A stretch of DNA of 64,000 bases from Ephemerocybe angulata (Eukaryota > Basidiomycota > Agaricomycetes > Agaricales > Psathyrellaceae). The DNA is taken from NCBI GenBank assembly GCA_013368325.1, contig JAACJK010000221.1:744001-808000 (forward strand). The letters run 5' to 3'. The position numbers and the translations under genes were made by a program. Shown here in pieces: positions 12,003 through 23,277 of this stretch. Position 1 is the stretch's first letter; every line of letters starts with the position of its first letter. The notes below the pieces were generated by a model. The model saw nothing but the letters and a program-made list of their open reading frames with translations, did no database searches and was not told the DNA's origin.

Positions 12003-12768
12003 GATGGACGATGGCTGGCTGATGAAGTTCGGATGGATGTGGTGCTCTTTGCGTTCCTGTGGGTGGATATGGCACCGAAAAATTACGCCTTTTTATAGCG
12101 GGACCTGGATGTGCTTTGCCAAGGGTCGCCCAATGGCTTTGATCCGTTTGCTTTGTACGCTGTCGGGCCGCACCTGCTTGGGACTAAGCGCGCGCGGCGG
12201 GCGCCTGTGCTTTGATCACCGTGTTTATTGTTTAGCCACTTGTTCAAGCACCTTTCCCCGTCAGATCTAGTCAGACGTGACCGGAGTTGGCACCAAGCGA
12301 TGAGAAGGGAGTGAGGGACTGGTGGGAGAAAAGGATGCTGCTAGGTGCTTTTGGTCGCGTTGAGAGTGAATGCAGTGGGGCGGAATGGACTGTCTTATCG
12401 CTCGAAAGCGAAACTGGAGACAGAAGAACGAGTCAGCTTTACCATGCGAAATCCTGTACTGCGTTCTACTACGAAGTCCTCAATTAAACAGAGACTCTAT
12501 TGACTCCAGAAAGTAATTTCAGACCTGCCCAGTACTCATTCGCGGCGTGCTCGCGGCGCGCTGTCCGAATCGGACCCATATATCCGGCCACCCAGGCTAC
12601 TGCCCCACGAAAGCCTTCGACAGAATGGTTGAACGAGCTCCGTGCATGGAGTGTAGGCATGGTCGCTATTTACTCGAATGCGTGACGTTCCAAGGTGACT
12701 CGCGAAGTTATGAAGTATGGGCAGCTGTGGGTTGGTCTGGTAACGTAAACTCATTAGATACCGCCAAG
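12003..12768. promoter_or_regulatory. Promoter of orphan paralogue 2 and 3' flank of the PPR-like gene
   Basis: The block GGGCGCCTGTGCTTTGATCA near 12199-12218 matches the block upstream of paralogue 1. A minus-strand frame at 12536-12760 could be a last exon of the PPR-like gene, because a GTCAGT donor near 12797 would splice into it in frame; this is undecided. Confidence 0.4.
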
Positions 12769-15402
12769 TCAAGGGTACCTTGACATTGACTGACCTTTGC
12801 AATTATCCACTGTCACCTCCACACCCTGACTCCCAGGTTTCGTCACCTCCCTCATCCTAACTTCCAGATCCCTCACCAACGCCTCCAGGTAAGGATCAGA
12901 CTGCACCTCGACTCCCAACTTCTCAGAGGCCCTCCTTGCCACCAGCTCCGCCTTCTCCAAATTCCCAGCCACCATCAAGCCCCGCGCAATGGACACATAG
13001 AAAGCCACATCCGGCACAATCGGCATGTTGTTCACATTCTTCGGTGTCCCATACGGCAACCGCGCACCCCCGTCTTTCAAACGGTCCCCCTTGCCAATAT
13101 TAGCCTCCAAGGAGCTCATAACCAGCAGGACCGTCCTCCAGTAATTCCTCCTCGCGTACCCGTGCATAAGCACAGACAGATGCGCTATTGTGGGTTTCAG
13201 CCCGAGACCCACGATCTTGCGCAGGATTTCGTCGCCCTGCTTCACACCGAGCTTCATGATCGCCTTGTCGATCAATGGTACGAATGCGTCTGCGTTTGGC
13301 ACTCGTCCCCGCAGGTCGACCCCGCCCACCCCTCTGGTCCTGGACCCTAGCCCGTACGCCCCCTCGATCGTATGCATGAGCCTGTTGTACAGACTTTTGA
13401 TATGCGGCTCCAATTTAGCCTGCGAGATTACAGTCGTCCAGAGCAGATTGCAGTTGCTCGTCGTCGGCCATATTTTCTTTGCATTCCGTCCCATGTCAAG
13501 GAGTGTTTCGTCGTGGATCCGGTGAGTCTTGGTCCGTGGCTTCTTCCCATTGAACATGTGCACGACATCCCGTGGCAACCCTCCACCCAAGTAACAGTGA
13601 TCCACGATCGTCTCCACCACGGCTTCATAGTTGTCTTGACGGTAATAGTACAGCATCTCCCCTTGGATGAAGGCAGAGATGTGCAAGGGACCCAATGACA
13701 TGGCTTTGATCAAGAGTCTGGTCAGATCATCGGTACGCCCGTCGGAAATGCAATCCCCGATAATTTGGAGGATGGCCTGAGGATGTGGCGCGGGCATCCC
13801 AGGCGCAAATGCTTGTTCAAGCGCCTCGATATCGGGAATGGAAATCGGCAATGATGAAAGGTTGGGGGTTTTTGCGTCAAGAAGTGTGGGAGGGATATTG
13901 CACAAGACCATCGATTCGTACTCTGAGCCCGCCGGAAATGCTTGGATGATTTGGCGCAGGAGGACGTCGTAAACCGACTTGTCAAGGCGCGCTTCGCTGA
14001 CTGAGGGGTCAGGCAGCAACTGGACGGCTGAATCGAACCTCCCAGTTGACCCAAGCGCCTGTATTGCTGGACCTCGAAATTCAGATAGAAGTTCCTGCTC
14101 CCCAGCAAGGTCCAGTTCGCCCCGAGCTTTCCGCAACGACTCTTCTACCTTATTGACGAAATGGACATCGAAGCCTGAGTTGGGGTGAGAACAGAGAAAT
14201 CGAACAAGGCGACCTGTTCCCTTGGTGTACCCTTTAGACGCCATGACCATGACGGTGTCCTCGATTAGAGCGAGGTCTGGTTGACTGGACTGGAGGAGGG
14301 TGCGGGCGAGGCGGTAGACCCTCAGAGAAAGGTGGGCTGGGGGAATGAGAGCAAGATAGTCTGCAAACCAGTCTCGCAGACGAGATTTGGCGTCGGCATC
14401 CAATTTAGCGTCCGGAGAGTGCAGAGATTTAGCGATGGATTTGAGGGCGTCGAAGAGGGGCCGAGGGGGCAACGGGGTTCCGAGGTCGTCCAGCTCTTGC
14501 AGTAGTGCGTGTGCTTCGGAGAATTTGGATTCGCGAACCAATGATACGAGGATATCTGTGGCGCGTTTCATACCACCTGCGGATTCCAAGGGTGGGGTAA
14601 AGACGGTGTACTCGTCGCTGAGGTCCTCAAATACCAGCTGGTCTTCTGACGACGGTGTCGGGAGGGTTGCAGGCAGGGTGCCTTCCACTAGTTGGATTAT
14701 GGTAGGTGCACGGGGCGCCGGAGGTTCGTAATCCTGAGCATCCTCCTCCAGGACCACCCTCTCCGATTGCAGGCCCTTGAAGGTTGCAACCGAAAGGGAG
14801 AGTTGGTGCTCCCAATCAGCAGCCTCCACCGGCGTCGCATGTTTCAATATGACGGGCGAGACGTGAATGGAGACGAAGTCTTGGTATCCCTTCGATGCAC
14901 AGAGCACCCCTAATCGGCGGAGGAGAGCCAGGTCGTTTCCGCGGTGGTCCAGAAAAGAATCGAGGATTCGGTGGAATACATCGGAGGAGGCAGTTGTCGC
15001 GTCGGGAAAAGATTCAAACCAGGTAAAGAGGCTGTCCGAGTCCTTCCATTGGGCTTCCGAGCCCATAAACCGTTCTACAACCTCCACAACCACCTGTTCG
15101 TTGGCCTCCGGTTCCGAAAAGCGCGACAAAACTGCGGCAGCTTCTTCTACCCTCTTGGCTTTGAGTAGGGCGACTGCTTGATCAGCAACAGATGATATCG
15201 CAGTGCTGTATCGTGGTGCCCTCGATCGTTCTCTCGAGATAGTGTTGGCTGTAAACCCGGTCGAGATTGGGTGCTCGCTAACTTCCTGCAAGGGCTTTGG
15301 CAGGGCTAACGCGACGTGGCGGTTCGATATTCGCCATGGTTGGATTTTACGGGCTAAGCGCAGAGATGAAGCGCTTTTTTGGGCCCATGAGGCGCCCAAC
15401 AT
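12769..15402 (-). CDS. Mitochondrial helical-repeat (PPR-like) protein
   Basis: A single uninterrupted frame of 877 codons is long for this intron-rich genome. The N-terminus (MLGASWAQKSASSLRLARKIQPWRISNRHVAL) is basic, Ser/Ala-rich and lacks acidic residues, like a mitochondrial presequence. The rest is predicted helical, with degenerate two-helix repeats. Near the C-terminus, GLGLKPTIAHLSVLMHGYARRN and PDVAFYVSIARGLMVAGNLEKAELV have the spacing and residues of pentatricopeptide repeats. Fungal PPR proteins of this kind bind mitochondrial RNA and help expression of organelle genes, which is the inferred role. A short 3' exon downstream is possible but unproven. Confidence 0.75.
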   Translation of the reverse strand: MLGASWAQKSASSLRLARKIQPWRISNRHVALALPKPLQEVSEHPISTGFTANTISRERSRAPRYSTAISSVADQAVALLKAKRVEEAAAVLSRFSEPEANEQVVVEVVERFMGSEAQWKDSDSLFTWFESFPDATTASSDVFHRILDSFLDHRGNDLALLRRLGVLCASKGYQDFVSIHVSPVILKHATPVEAADWEHQLSLSVATFKGLQSERVVLEEDAQDYEPPAPRAPTIIQLVEGTLPATLPTPSSEDQLVFEDLSDEYTVFTPPLESAGGMKRATDILVSLVRESKFSEAHALLQELDDLGTPLPPRPLFDALKSIAKSLHSPDAKLDADAKSRLRDWFADYLALIPPAHLSLRVYRLARTLLQSSQPDLALIEDTVMVMASKGYTKGTGRLVRFLCSHPNSGFDVHFVNKVEESLRKARGELDLAGEQELLSEFRGPAIQALGSTGRFDSAVQLLPDPSVSEARLDKSVYDVLLRQIIQAFPAGSEYESMVLCNIPPTLLDAKTPNLSSLPISIPDIEALEQAFAPGMPAPHPQAILQIIGDCISDGRTDDLTRLLIKAMSLGPLHISAFIQGEMLYYYRQDNYEAVVETIVDHCYLGGGLPRDVVHMFNGKKPRTKTHRIHDETLLDMGRNAKKIWPTTSNCNLLWTTVISQAKLEPHIKSLYNRLMHTIEGAYGLGSRTRGVGGVDLRGRVPNADAFVPLIDKAIMKLGVKQGDEILRKIVGLGLKPTIAHLSVLMHGYARRNYWRTVLLVMSSLEANIGKGDRLKDGGARLPYGTPKNVNNMPIVPDVAFYVSIARGLMVAGNLEKAELVARRASEKLGVEVQSDPYLEALVRDLEVRMREVTKPGSQGVEVTVDNCKGQSMSRYP

Positions 15403-16247
15403 AGGTTGTGGTGGTGGTCGAGTCGAAGTTTGTGAAGGCTCGGCGCGCCGTCGTTCTGATCACTTTCGGAACAATCGGGCGTTCAATTGCTCAAGCGCTC
15501 ACGCACACGCTGCTACCCTCCTTGGAATCTAACCACCACAATCTACTTCTACCTTAGCAGGTACCGTTTTTTCCTTCTCATCCAGGCTCTGCGGAGGCGT
15601 GCGGGGTAACCTAAGAATGCGGTTGAGCCGCCTGGGTCTCCAGCCATGTAGCATGCTGCATCGGTCCTGGATTCTTCGACCTACATTCAAGTTGGGCTCT
15701 CGAAAGATAGACTGTGGGGCCACCCTACACGTTTCGCGATAGCTCCTTTGGTACGGGTAGGGGCAGGTGGGGGCTCTTGTGAGGTCGGGTGAGCAAGTGG
15801 CCAAGTGATCACTGCGGGCTTCATCTCGAATTGTGGCAACGAAACTGTATGCTGGAAGTACTACCTTCGTAGGCAAGTCTCCACACCCTTGATGTCATAA
15901 CTGTACATGTGGGTGGTTCAAGCTTACCAGAAGCCCCAGGTATTGTGCGACGCACCCGAAGAAGCCGCCTGACGGTGTCATTTCTGTGGAGTATCATTTC
16001 AAACGGCGGCGAGAAAGATTCCGAAGGTCCGTATATAAACCAACCACCCTTTATCTCCCAACATTCCAAGTTCGCTTCGCAAACGATCATCCCCACCTTT
16101 TTAGTTGACACCCCACCAATATCCATTACTTTTGCATTGAAAACTTTTGAGCGTGGAATTGTCGGTTCTACCCACTCGAGCAGTTGCATTCGAATCTCTC
16201 CCAGCCCTATCTCTCAAACGGTCGACGATCGTCGTCTTCTCGTCGTG
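15403..16247. other. Intergenic between PPR-like and BTB genes
   Basis: No gene is supported. This is the divergent promoter region of the two neighbours. A TATA element (TATATAAA, 16032-16039) lies about 210 bp upstream of the BTB start. Confidence 0.45.
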
Positions 16248-17668
16248 ATGCAGCAGCACTCCAACCCTCAGTCCCCGCCGTGGGCACTCTTCGACAAGCA
16301 ATTTCATATCGACCCTACGCGTCTCTACCCTACGCCTTCCGACTCGGAAAGCCCCGACGCTCATGCTTATGGCTTTCCGTCTGTACAGGAGTTGGCACAG
16401 TCGCCAACGCCTCTGGTTAGCCACCCACTGGGGTTTCTACCCCATCACACCAGCTAACGTTAACCTTCTCCTTTCCTTGTTGGTGGTGTTGTCTTGTGTC
16501 CTCAAATAGCCCTCATTTGGGCCCTTCAGCAACAATGACTACCACCAGCTTGGTCATTATGTAGATCCCGACGCTTTATCCACCCTAAGCGCATTGAGCC
16601 CCGCATCGCCCAGCGTCTATTCTCCAAACATCGAAGCACTCAGCGTCAGAAGTAGCAGCGCCAAGGCTTCCTATGCGTCCGATGACTACGCTTGTAGCAA
16701 CGAAGACGATGGCCAAGCTCAAATGATGTCCATATCGACCTCCTTCCATCCCGGGTCGCATTCCCAAGTCTCAGACCTTGTCATCTCGTCCTCCGATGGT
16801 GTGCTGTTCTACTTGAACAGCTCCATTATCAGGAAGGCATCTGCCGCCGCAGTCCCTTGCTTCCTCCGCTACTCTACGGTTCCAGGCGCAGGAATCAATG
16901 AGGCAGGGATAATCCCAATCCCTGCCTCAGCAGCGGTTCTCAACATCATTTTCCACACCATCTATGGCTCGTCGTGTGCCCAGAACTCTCCCGCCACAGA
17001 CGATCTTGTCAACGCCGTCGACTCCCTCCCTACCCTCGGTTTCCGCGCAGGCGCGCTCGTCCGCCCAGGCAACCCTACCCATGACCTACTTCTCTCGCGT
17101 GCGCCATCTCAGCCTATGGACGTATTCGCTCTGGCCGCCCACCACCACCTCTCAGAGCTCGCTATCCACGCGTCTTCCTATCTTCTATCATACCCGCTAT
17201 TCAAGGTTGACGACGCCTTGGCTGCTCGCATTGGCACCTCATACCTAAAGCGGCTGTTTCTCCTTCACCTCGAGAGGGTAAAAACTGTGAAGCAAATCCT
17301 GGCGCAACCCCCGAGTTTGCATCCTATGAGGAAGGATTGCAACCTTCAAGATCAGAAGAAGGTGGCTCGGTTGTGGGCGTTGGGGTCGACCTACCTTGCG
17401 TGGGACATAGGACCAGGTACGTGAAACCTGTTTACTTGCTATTGACTCGTTCCCCTTATCATCCCGGCCTTAGACCTCTCTACGCGTACCATCCAAAGTG
17501 TCTACGGCCCTCTTGTCGAGAATCTTACTTGTGCTGATTGCCAAGAAATGTTGAAGAAGCGCGTCCGGGATGTCGTGACGAAATGGGTGGCCGTGAAGGT
17601 GTGTATGCATGTCGTTTTAGGCTTGATCTTTTTTCTAACCATCTACCCCATGCCAGACAACCATTTAG
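16248..17668 (+). CDS. BTB/POZ domain protein
   Basis: Four exons: 16248-16415, 16510-17416, 17474-17598 and a 12-nt last exon 17657-17668 encoding TTI and the stop. All junctions keep frame. After a Ser/Pro-rich disordered N-terminus (~residues 1-120), the BTB fold begins at SDLVISSSDGVLFYLNSSIIRKAS and runs through VLNIIFHTIYG. The following helical part (PMDVFALAAHHHLSELAIHASSYLL) is typical of the fungal BTB family. The C-terminus (DLSTRTIQSVYGPLVENLTCADCQ, then RVRDVVTKWVAVKTTI) is a conserved tail of the same basidiomycete family. Such proteins dimerise and may act as adaptors, but no Cul3-binding or DNA-binding domain is visible, so the role is unknown. Confidence 0.85.
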
Positions 17669-18419
17669 TCTCAAACGGGAAGGAACTATCCGACTCGAAC
17701 AAAATTGAAGTGAAATCTTGTCGCACATGAATCAAGTTGCACTGCGATAAGTATACATAACACAATAGGAACTACAACAGGGGCATCTCGCGCGGAGGTG
17801 GTGACCTAGACAGAGGGCGGTACCATGTCATACACGAAACGACATCAAGACCGTTAGGCTGAGAGATAAGTGACCTCTATTGTTCCTCCCATTCCTCCCA
17901 TTCCTTCTGTCCCTTTTCTCTCCTCTATCTATTACGCTCGACGCGCTCGCTCACATCGTGAAGATATTCTTTTTCAGACTGGAGTTTTACACATACCGCT
18001 ATGGACAAAATCGCTCGATGCGTGAATTGACTATCTATCGGACTCTTATAAAATGTAAATGGTGCAAGACTCGTCGTATGTTCAGGTATTAGCACACCTC
18101 GAATCTATATTCACAGAAACACACCTCATCCGAAATGGGATGCGTCTGCCTTCCGAGTCTTGCCCTTCTGCTGAAACGAGCTAATAAGAATGGTGTCCGA
18201 ACGGGGAGAGGGGAATGACGCAATACTGGCCCCACAGTTACCTCTTCTTCTGCCAAGTCTGCCTCCACGGTATATATGAGAAGCTGGGCAAGGAATCTCA
18301 TCGCACTCTTTTACTGAAATGGGGGACTGGGTACGATGTAGCATTTCGGGGTACGTAAAATTACAGATTGGTTTTCATTTGATTTCCATTGCTTATCCGG
18401 TATCCGCAGGGGTCGCTCA
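17669..18419. other. Convergent 3' flanks
   Basis: No gene is supported between the ends of the BTB and lectin genes. A pyrimidine-rich block lies at 17880-17935. Confidence 0.4.
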
Positions 18420-19913
18420 TTAAATTTGGAACTCGGACTCGGTCACCGGTTGGATGGCAGTGAAAATCCAGTGCTGGGCGAGCTCGTAGTCTTCTGCCGC
18501 CTCCAAATTAACGCTGCCCAACCTGCCTGTGAGGAGCAGTCCCTCGCCCGAGTAGTCGTTCCACAACTTGTAAGTCCCATCGCCATTCCCCCACTTGGTG
18601 ATTCTCCACATCTGCCCTGAATAGTTACCAGATGCAGCGAGGTGGGGCCTCGCCTTGTCATCGCCATAAACGTCGAGGCGGGCTTGGGGTCCTTGGTACA
18701 TGGCGGAAAGGTAGTACGCCCCTGGATTCGAAGGCTGCTTGCGCACCACCCAGTACTGGCCGGAGACATTTGCAGTAGCTGCTATCTGGAGGATTCCCGA
18801 AGGCGAGCCAGAGCCGTCATTGACGATGTCGAGCGCAGCTCCGCTGATAGATGGGTTCGACAGGCGGTACCAAGTCTTCGAGTCAAATCCCTCTTGTTCA
18901 CCTGTACCCCCTCCCGGAACAGTCGGTGGAACGGTCGTCGGAACACCCCCGTAGAGCCTTAGATTTCCTGTATTTGTCTTGGTGCGTTGCTTTGCGAATT
19001 CGGCTACGGCGTCTGGAATGATCTTGTTATAGGCCTCGCTCTTTTCCCACAGCCAATTGACGAGGATAACCCTGTTGAATGGCTTGGGCATACCCGGGTC
19101 GTTTTCCTTCTTTCCAACAAGGCTCGGGTAGACACCATCGTTGGTATCTGCCCTGACGTAGTGGACTCCTGTGCCGACCTCCTTGCGTGGGCCCGTTCCA
19201 AAGGGCCCGGTTTGGGGTCCAGTATGGGACGTGAACTCAAAGATCAACATGTTGTTGGCGCGAGTGTTCTTGTAGTAGCTAGGCCAGGTCTTGCTGATCG
19301 ATTTAATGGCTGCTTCGAATGAGGCGCGGGCGGATATAGTACTGGAAGCGCGCTTGACGGCTGAAGCAACGGCATCGGCCATCGTCGAAAAGATGAAGAG
19401 GAGCCTGTGTGTGTTGATGAGAGTACCGAGACTGGATCGGTCAGGGAGCTTCTCTTCCCTTTCGAAGAAAGCGACAGCATCTTCTAGGCTGGTTTCGTAC
19501 TTTCCAACTCCAAAGGTGTAAGGGTCGAGGGTGCCGTTGGTAATTGTGTTGGCCGATACACCGTCTGGAAACGTAAGCAAGAGATCTGGGTGGAGGTCGA
19601 TCGAGTCACATACAATGGGACACTCACGGATGGTAATCAACGGTACAACCTTTCCTCTCCACCAGGAATGAGCTTCTCGGACGGCATCCATCTGTTCGTT
19701 TTTAAGCCTTATCCTTTCCTTCGCTTGAGCCTCCCACTTAGCCCTCAGCGCCTCGCCCTCCTTTCCTACGTCCGAGTTTGCGTAGCTGCTATTCTTCCTG
19801 TCGGATTTGTACCACTCCTCGACCTTCTTGTAGGCCTCTACGTAGGCATTGTCGCTCCCAATGGCTTCCGATCCTCCTCCGCTCCCTGCGTCAGGTGCAC
19901 CGGGTTCAGCCAT
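18420..19913 (-). CDS. Ricin-B-type lectin domain protein with unknown N-terminal domain
   Basis: The C-terminal ~150 residues form a complete beta-trefoil lectin domain. It begins at WYRLSNPSISGAALDIVNDG and has three QxW repeats (GQYWVV, GQMWRI, AQHWIF), one per lobe. This is the sugar-binding R-type fold; there is no sign of an enzymatic toxin chain. The first ~330 residues (MAEPGAPDAGSGGGSEAI, then EWYKSDRKNSSYANSD and later YVRADTNDGVYPSLVGKKEND) match nothing I recognise. They contain no signal peptide, so the protein may be cytoplasmic like many fungal lectins. A proline/glycine linker (GVPTTVPPTVPGGGTG) joins the parts. A GT-AG segment at 19565-19627 is 63 nt, a multiple of three, and is probably an intron, giving 476 residues instead of 497. 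Confidence 0.8.
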   Translation of the reverse strand: MAEPGAPDAGSGGGSEAIGSDNAYVEAYKKVEEWYKSDRKNSSYANSDVGKEGEALRAKWEAQAKERIRLKNEQMDAVREAHSWWRGKVVPLITIRECPIVCDSIDLHPDLLLTFPDGVSANTITNGTLDPYTFGVGKYETSLEDAVAFFEREEKLPDRSSLGTLINTHRLLFIFSTMADAVASAVKRASSTISARASFEAAIKSISKTWPSYYKNTRANNMLIFEFTSHTGPQTGPFGTGPRKEVGTGVHYVRADTNDGVYPSLVGKKENDPGMPKPFNRVILVNWLWEKSEAYNKIIPDAVAEFAKQRTKTNTGNLRLYGGVPTTVPPTVPGGGTGEQEGFDSKTWYRLSNPSISGAALDIVNDGSGSPSGILQIAATANVSGQYWVVRKQPSNPGAYYLSAMYQGPQARLDVYGDDKARPHLAASGNYSGQMWRITKWGNGDGTYKLWNDYSGEGLLLTGRLGSVNLEAAEDYELAQHWIFTAIQPVTESEFQI

Positions 19914-20433
19914 GGTTCCTGTTCGAGGCTTAGTGGAATAGGATGCACTAGCGAGGTGTCAGAGTCTGGGCTGTGTCGTGGTAGACGAAGAAAGGGGATG
20001 GACAGTTCCAACTAGTCCTCAGTGACAGGGAGATTGTATAAGACCCCGAACACTGCCAGTGCATATTATGCCTCATTGCCCCGACGCCCAATGTAGACAC
20101 TGGGGGTACTGGACCAAAGAGATAGATATAAGCATAACGGAGTCTGAACTGTAAGTTGAGACCACCTTGGCGTGAGATCAATACGTTCTCGAGGATGATC
20201 ACAAGCCTGTGCGCGGGCGCTAGTTAGGCGCCTAATTATTCCGTTGTCTGGGCGATTGGGTCACGAGCAAGCCTTCAAGCGATGATGAAATCTTCTCTCA
20301 ACGTAATTTATCAAGCATTTCAATCAACATAGCATTTGGCTTGGGGAAGGTTTAAGTCTAGTAAGCGCTGCGGACGTTAATGTTCAGCTATTCGTTTGAG
20401 GCGGGTCCGATATCGACTTTCCCTGCTAATAAT
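19914..20433. other. Intergenic, nothing recognised
   Basis: This is the upstream region of the lectin gene and the 3' flank of the MFS gene, both on the minus strand. A weak TATA-like GTATAAGA lies near 20036. Confidence 0.4.
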
Positions 20434-22948
20434 TCATCGAGTATACGGGCTTCGCGCTCGGATCTCGGCGCCCTTGAAGTAGATATAGATTGGAAACGGT
20501 ATGCCAATTACTATAGCGATACCAGCTAGAAGCTAAAGGAAGCGATAATCAATCACCAGTGCCAATAACATTTAGAGGTTGGCGTTCCCTTACCGTGCTC
20601 GCCCCTCCGTAGCCAAGTTTGTTTGTCATTTGTTGCCCAAATAGGGGGAAGGCGAACCCAAGCATAGAGCGGAATACCTAACAGAAGAGAGGGGCTTATG
20701 TTAGCGAACCTCATGGTGGCGTCATCTATCAAGGGTTGACATTGCTCGACGTACTGACGAAGCGCCTGTTACGCTGGCCGCATATGTGAACGCGTCAACC
20801 AGGTATAGCTGTATGGGCAAGCTACGACCAGCACCATCAGTGAATCAGCCTGCAGCCCTGATAAAGGGGGAACTTCGACTAACTATGCAGACATCACTCC
20901 TACGAAACGTGAGGGAGTCAGTCACATAGCGCTGCTGGTCACGAGAGGTGAGCTTACCAGCGCCGTATATGGTTGTACCTATAACAGGCATTATCCAGTG
21001 AAGCTTCGCCTGGGCAGACCAGCCATACCAACTATGATGGATCTCGTTAGTTAGCGACGGTTCAAATTCTTACCTGAAATAACCAAACACACAGTAGACC
21101 AATAGGACAAATGACTGAAGCTACCATTAGCACAGGCATCCGCATCTCCGGAGTCCCTTTCCCCCCATTTTTAGTCGCTAACTATACGCAGGTCAGAGGT
21201 GCAAAACTGAGGGAAGGGCAGAAGCCTTACCTTTATGTACAGGCGGTCGGCGAACCAAGCACATGCAAATGTTGCTCCTAAAAATCCACCACCGAGACCG
21301 AGGTACATAAGACCACCAATGCCAGGTCCGAAGCCATACGTATCCCGAAAGAACTCTATAAAACTCTCGATCAGTATACGTTCCTCGGGGTACCGTTGCA
21401 GTATGTGGAACTCACTCGCGAAAGTGGCGAACATGAGGTAGTAAATACCTGCTCGACCAGTCAGTTGGCGCCGAAGATCGAAGATATGAGCTCGTTAATT
21501 CTGTAACAGCGCACATACCGTAATTGCTGCAGTTATAATCGCATTAATTTCCCGTGCTAAAAGTTGAAATGAAACCCTACTCACAATGCTTGGTATAAGC
21601 TTAGGATGAAGCATACATAGCTTCTTGTCAATAGAATCATCGGCCGAGAAAGGTTCGCCCAGATGACTTGGGTTTTCGTTCCACCTTTTGCTGCCAACAC
21701 GCTGGGATTTAGGCGTTGTGCGGCGTCGAAGTCCCCTGCTTTGATCGCGCGTCTCCACCTTATGACTGGGGGATAGGTTTCGCGAAGGAGTGGGATGGCG
21801 ATCACAGCAGTCACTGCACAGAAAACTATGATGCGCTTAGCCATTGAGTTATCGAAAGTACGTAGGAAGGACCGAGCACTTACTGGCATTCAGAATAAAA
21901 GTCCATTTGACGCCTAGGCCTTGAGTGATGTATCCACCCATGATCGGCCCAATCGTAGGGCCTATGGAATAACATTACGATAATCCTTAGTCTCGTGGGG
22001 GCGATAGGGAGCCGATACAAGTGATAAAACGTACCAAGCAGAGGTGCAAGTGTCAAGATCGACATGGCCGAAGCGCGGTCTCGCTCCGAAAACATGTCGC
22101 TGATAGACCCACCGGATAACGCGACAGGTGCACTACTTGAGAAGCCCGCTGCCGAAGTAGGTGTTATAGTTATGTTCACAATGTAAGCATATGCCGAGTA
22201 CTCACTGAGGAACCGCAGGACCAAGAGGCCCGCTGTGTTCGGTGAAAATGCGCATCCCAGGTTAAAAGCGACACTAAAGAGGTTCGCGATGTGATAAATC
22301 TTCGGCAAGGAGACACGAGGTCGGCAAAAGTCTGGCTCGTCATTGGGAACAGTAGCTCACCCAGGTGCGACCGTACATCTCCGACAACGGCGAAAGGATA
22401 AGAGGCTTCGAACGATGTGTTTAGTCCATGAACGCGCCAGGAATACCTCGATTTGAATTTTGAAATGAGCTCACCCCTAGCCCGAATGACACAAGAAAAA
22501 TGCTCAGGCTCAGGGCCAGAAGGGTCTGGTCAGTGATCCCATACTTCTCCCCGACTTGGGGCAAAGCAGGGGCCATCATAGAGCTGGGAAGTGGGGCCAT
22601 GAAGCCATAGAGGCTTAGCTGTAATGGGGCATGCGCGAAGAGGAAAAAAGTTGGTGGGTGAGTAAGCAGACGACGAGCACGGACGAAGTGACCAACCACA
22701 AGAACGGCAGTCCACTTTCGACGGAACGTCCAGTTGCGAGGGTGATCTGGATCGTGCAACCAGAGGTCCTCGTCTTCAAGTGCCGCCTTTTCGTCTATCC
22801 CTTGAAGCTCGGTGTCCACGATAGTCTTCAACTTGACGCCAACGCTTGGCGTTGTGTTGGCGCCCGTGGACTCTGATGGTCGAGGTAAGCGCCCAGACAA
22901 GTTCTCTGGCTCTGAAGATCCGGGTTTCGAGCCAGCGGGCGTAGCCAT
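20434..22948 (-). CDS. Major facilitator superfamily transporter, DHA1 (drug:H+ antiporter) type
   Basis: The start MATPAGSKPGSS (22948) is preferred; an in-frame ATG at 23014 is possible. After a cytosolic N-terminus come DPDHPRNWTFRRKWTAV, typical of DHA1, and SMMAPALPQVGEKYGITD. Then follow PLILSPLSEMYGRTW (motif A region), LRFLSGF, and the antiporter motif C region PTIGPIMGGYITQG near 21950. A central loop (RETYPPVIRWRRAIKAGD) separates the two six-helix halves. The end reads YIYFKGAEIRARSPYTR with the stop at 20434-20436. About a dozen short introns are required and those traced are in frame. Substrate unknown; close relatives export drugs or metabolites. It does not show the 14-helix layout of siderophore transporters. 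Confidence 0.85.
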
Positions 22949-23164
22949 TCTTTCAATCGAGGTCGTGAGCAAGGGAGGAAATAGAAAGGTCGTCGGAAGA
23001 CCTTGAAATTGCACACCCTGAATATCCTCGGTCCGAGTCGGCTACTTAAGTATGAGCATTCTGAACATCACAAGTGTGATAGATGGGTTTTTCTGACCGC
23101 CGAGTCATATGCAGGTAGGTCCGGAGACCCTTGTTACTCAGCCTTTTTGTGGAGGGGTATTAGC

Positions 23165-23181
23165 ATCTTATCAGATAAGAT
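23165..23181. promoter_or_regulatory. Palindromic GATA-factor site
   Basis: ATCTTATCAGATAAGAT is an 8-1-8 palindrome holding two opposed GATA cores. Both strands match ATCWGATAA, the extended consensus reported for the fungal iron-responsive GATA repressors (SreA/Urbs1 group). It lies about 220 bp upstream of the MFS start. Binding is inferred. Confidence 0.45.
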
Positions 23182-23236
23182 ACATCGCCATCGGAGGCTT
23201 CGCCTAGCTGTGGTGGCTCTCAGCAGCTCTCAGCCT

Positions 23237-23277
23237 CTGCGAAGGGCCCGTGTGCAGCCGTGTGCACCCCTTCGCAG
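23237..23277. repeat. Perfect 10-bp inverted repeat
   Basis: CTGCGAAGGG (23237-23246) and its exact complement CCCTTCGCAG (23268-23277) are separated by 21 nt. The loop itself repeats GTGTGCA twice. Confidence 0.7.

Noticed and set aside
20389..20436. Frameshift at the MFS C-terminus, because a second frame continues for ~20 codons
   Set aside because: EIRARSPYTR followed by a stop is a normal ending for this family; the continuing frame is probably chance.
20434..22948. Siderophore (SIT) transporter, suggested by the upstream GATA site
   Set aside because: The sequence has the DHA1 twelve-helix layout and the PLSEMYGR motif, not the fourteen-helix SIT pattern.
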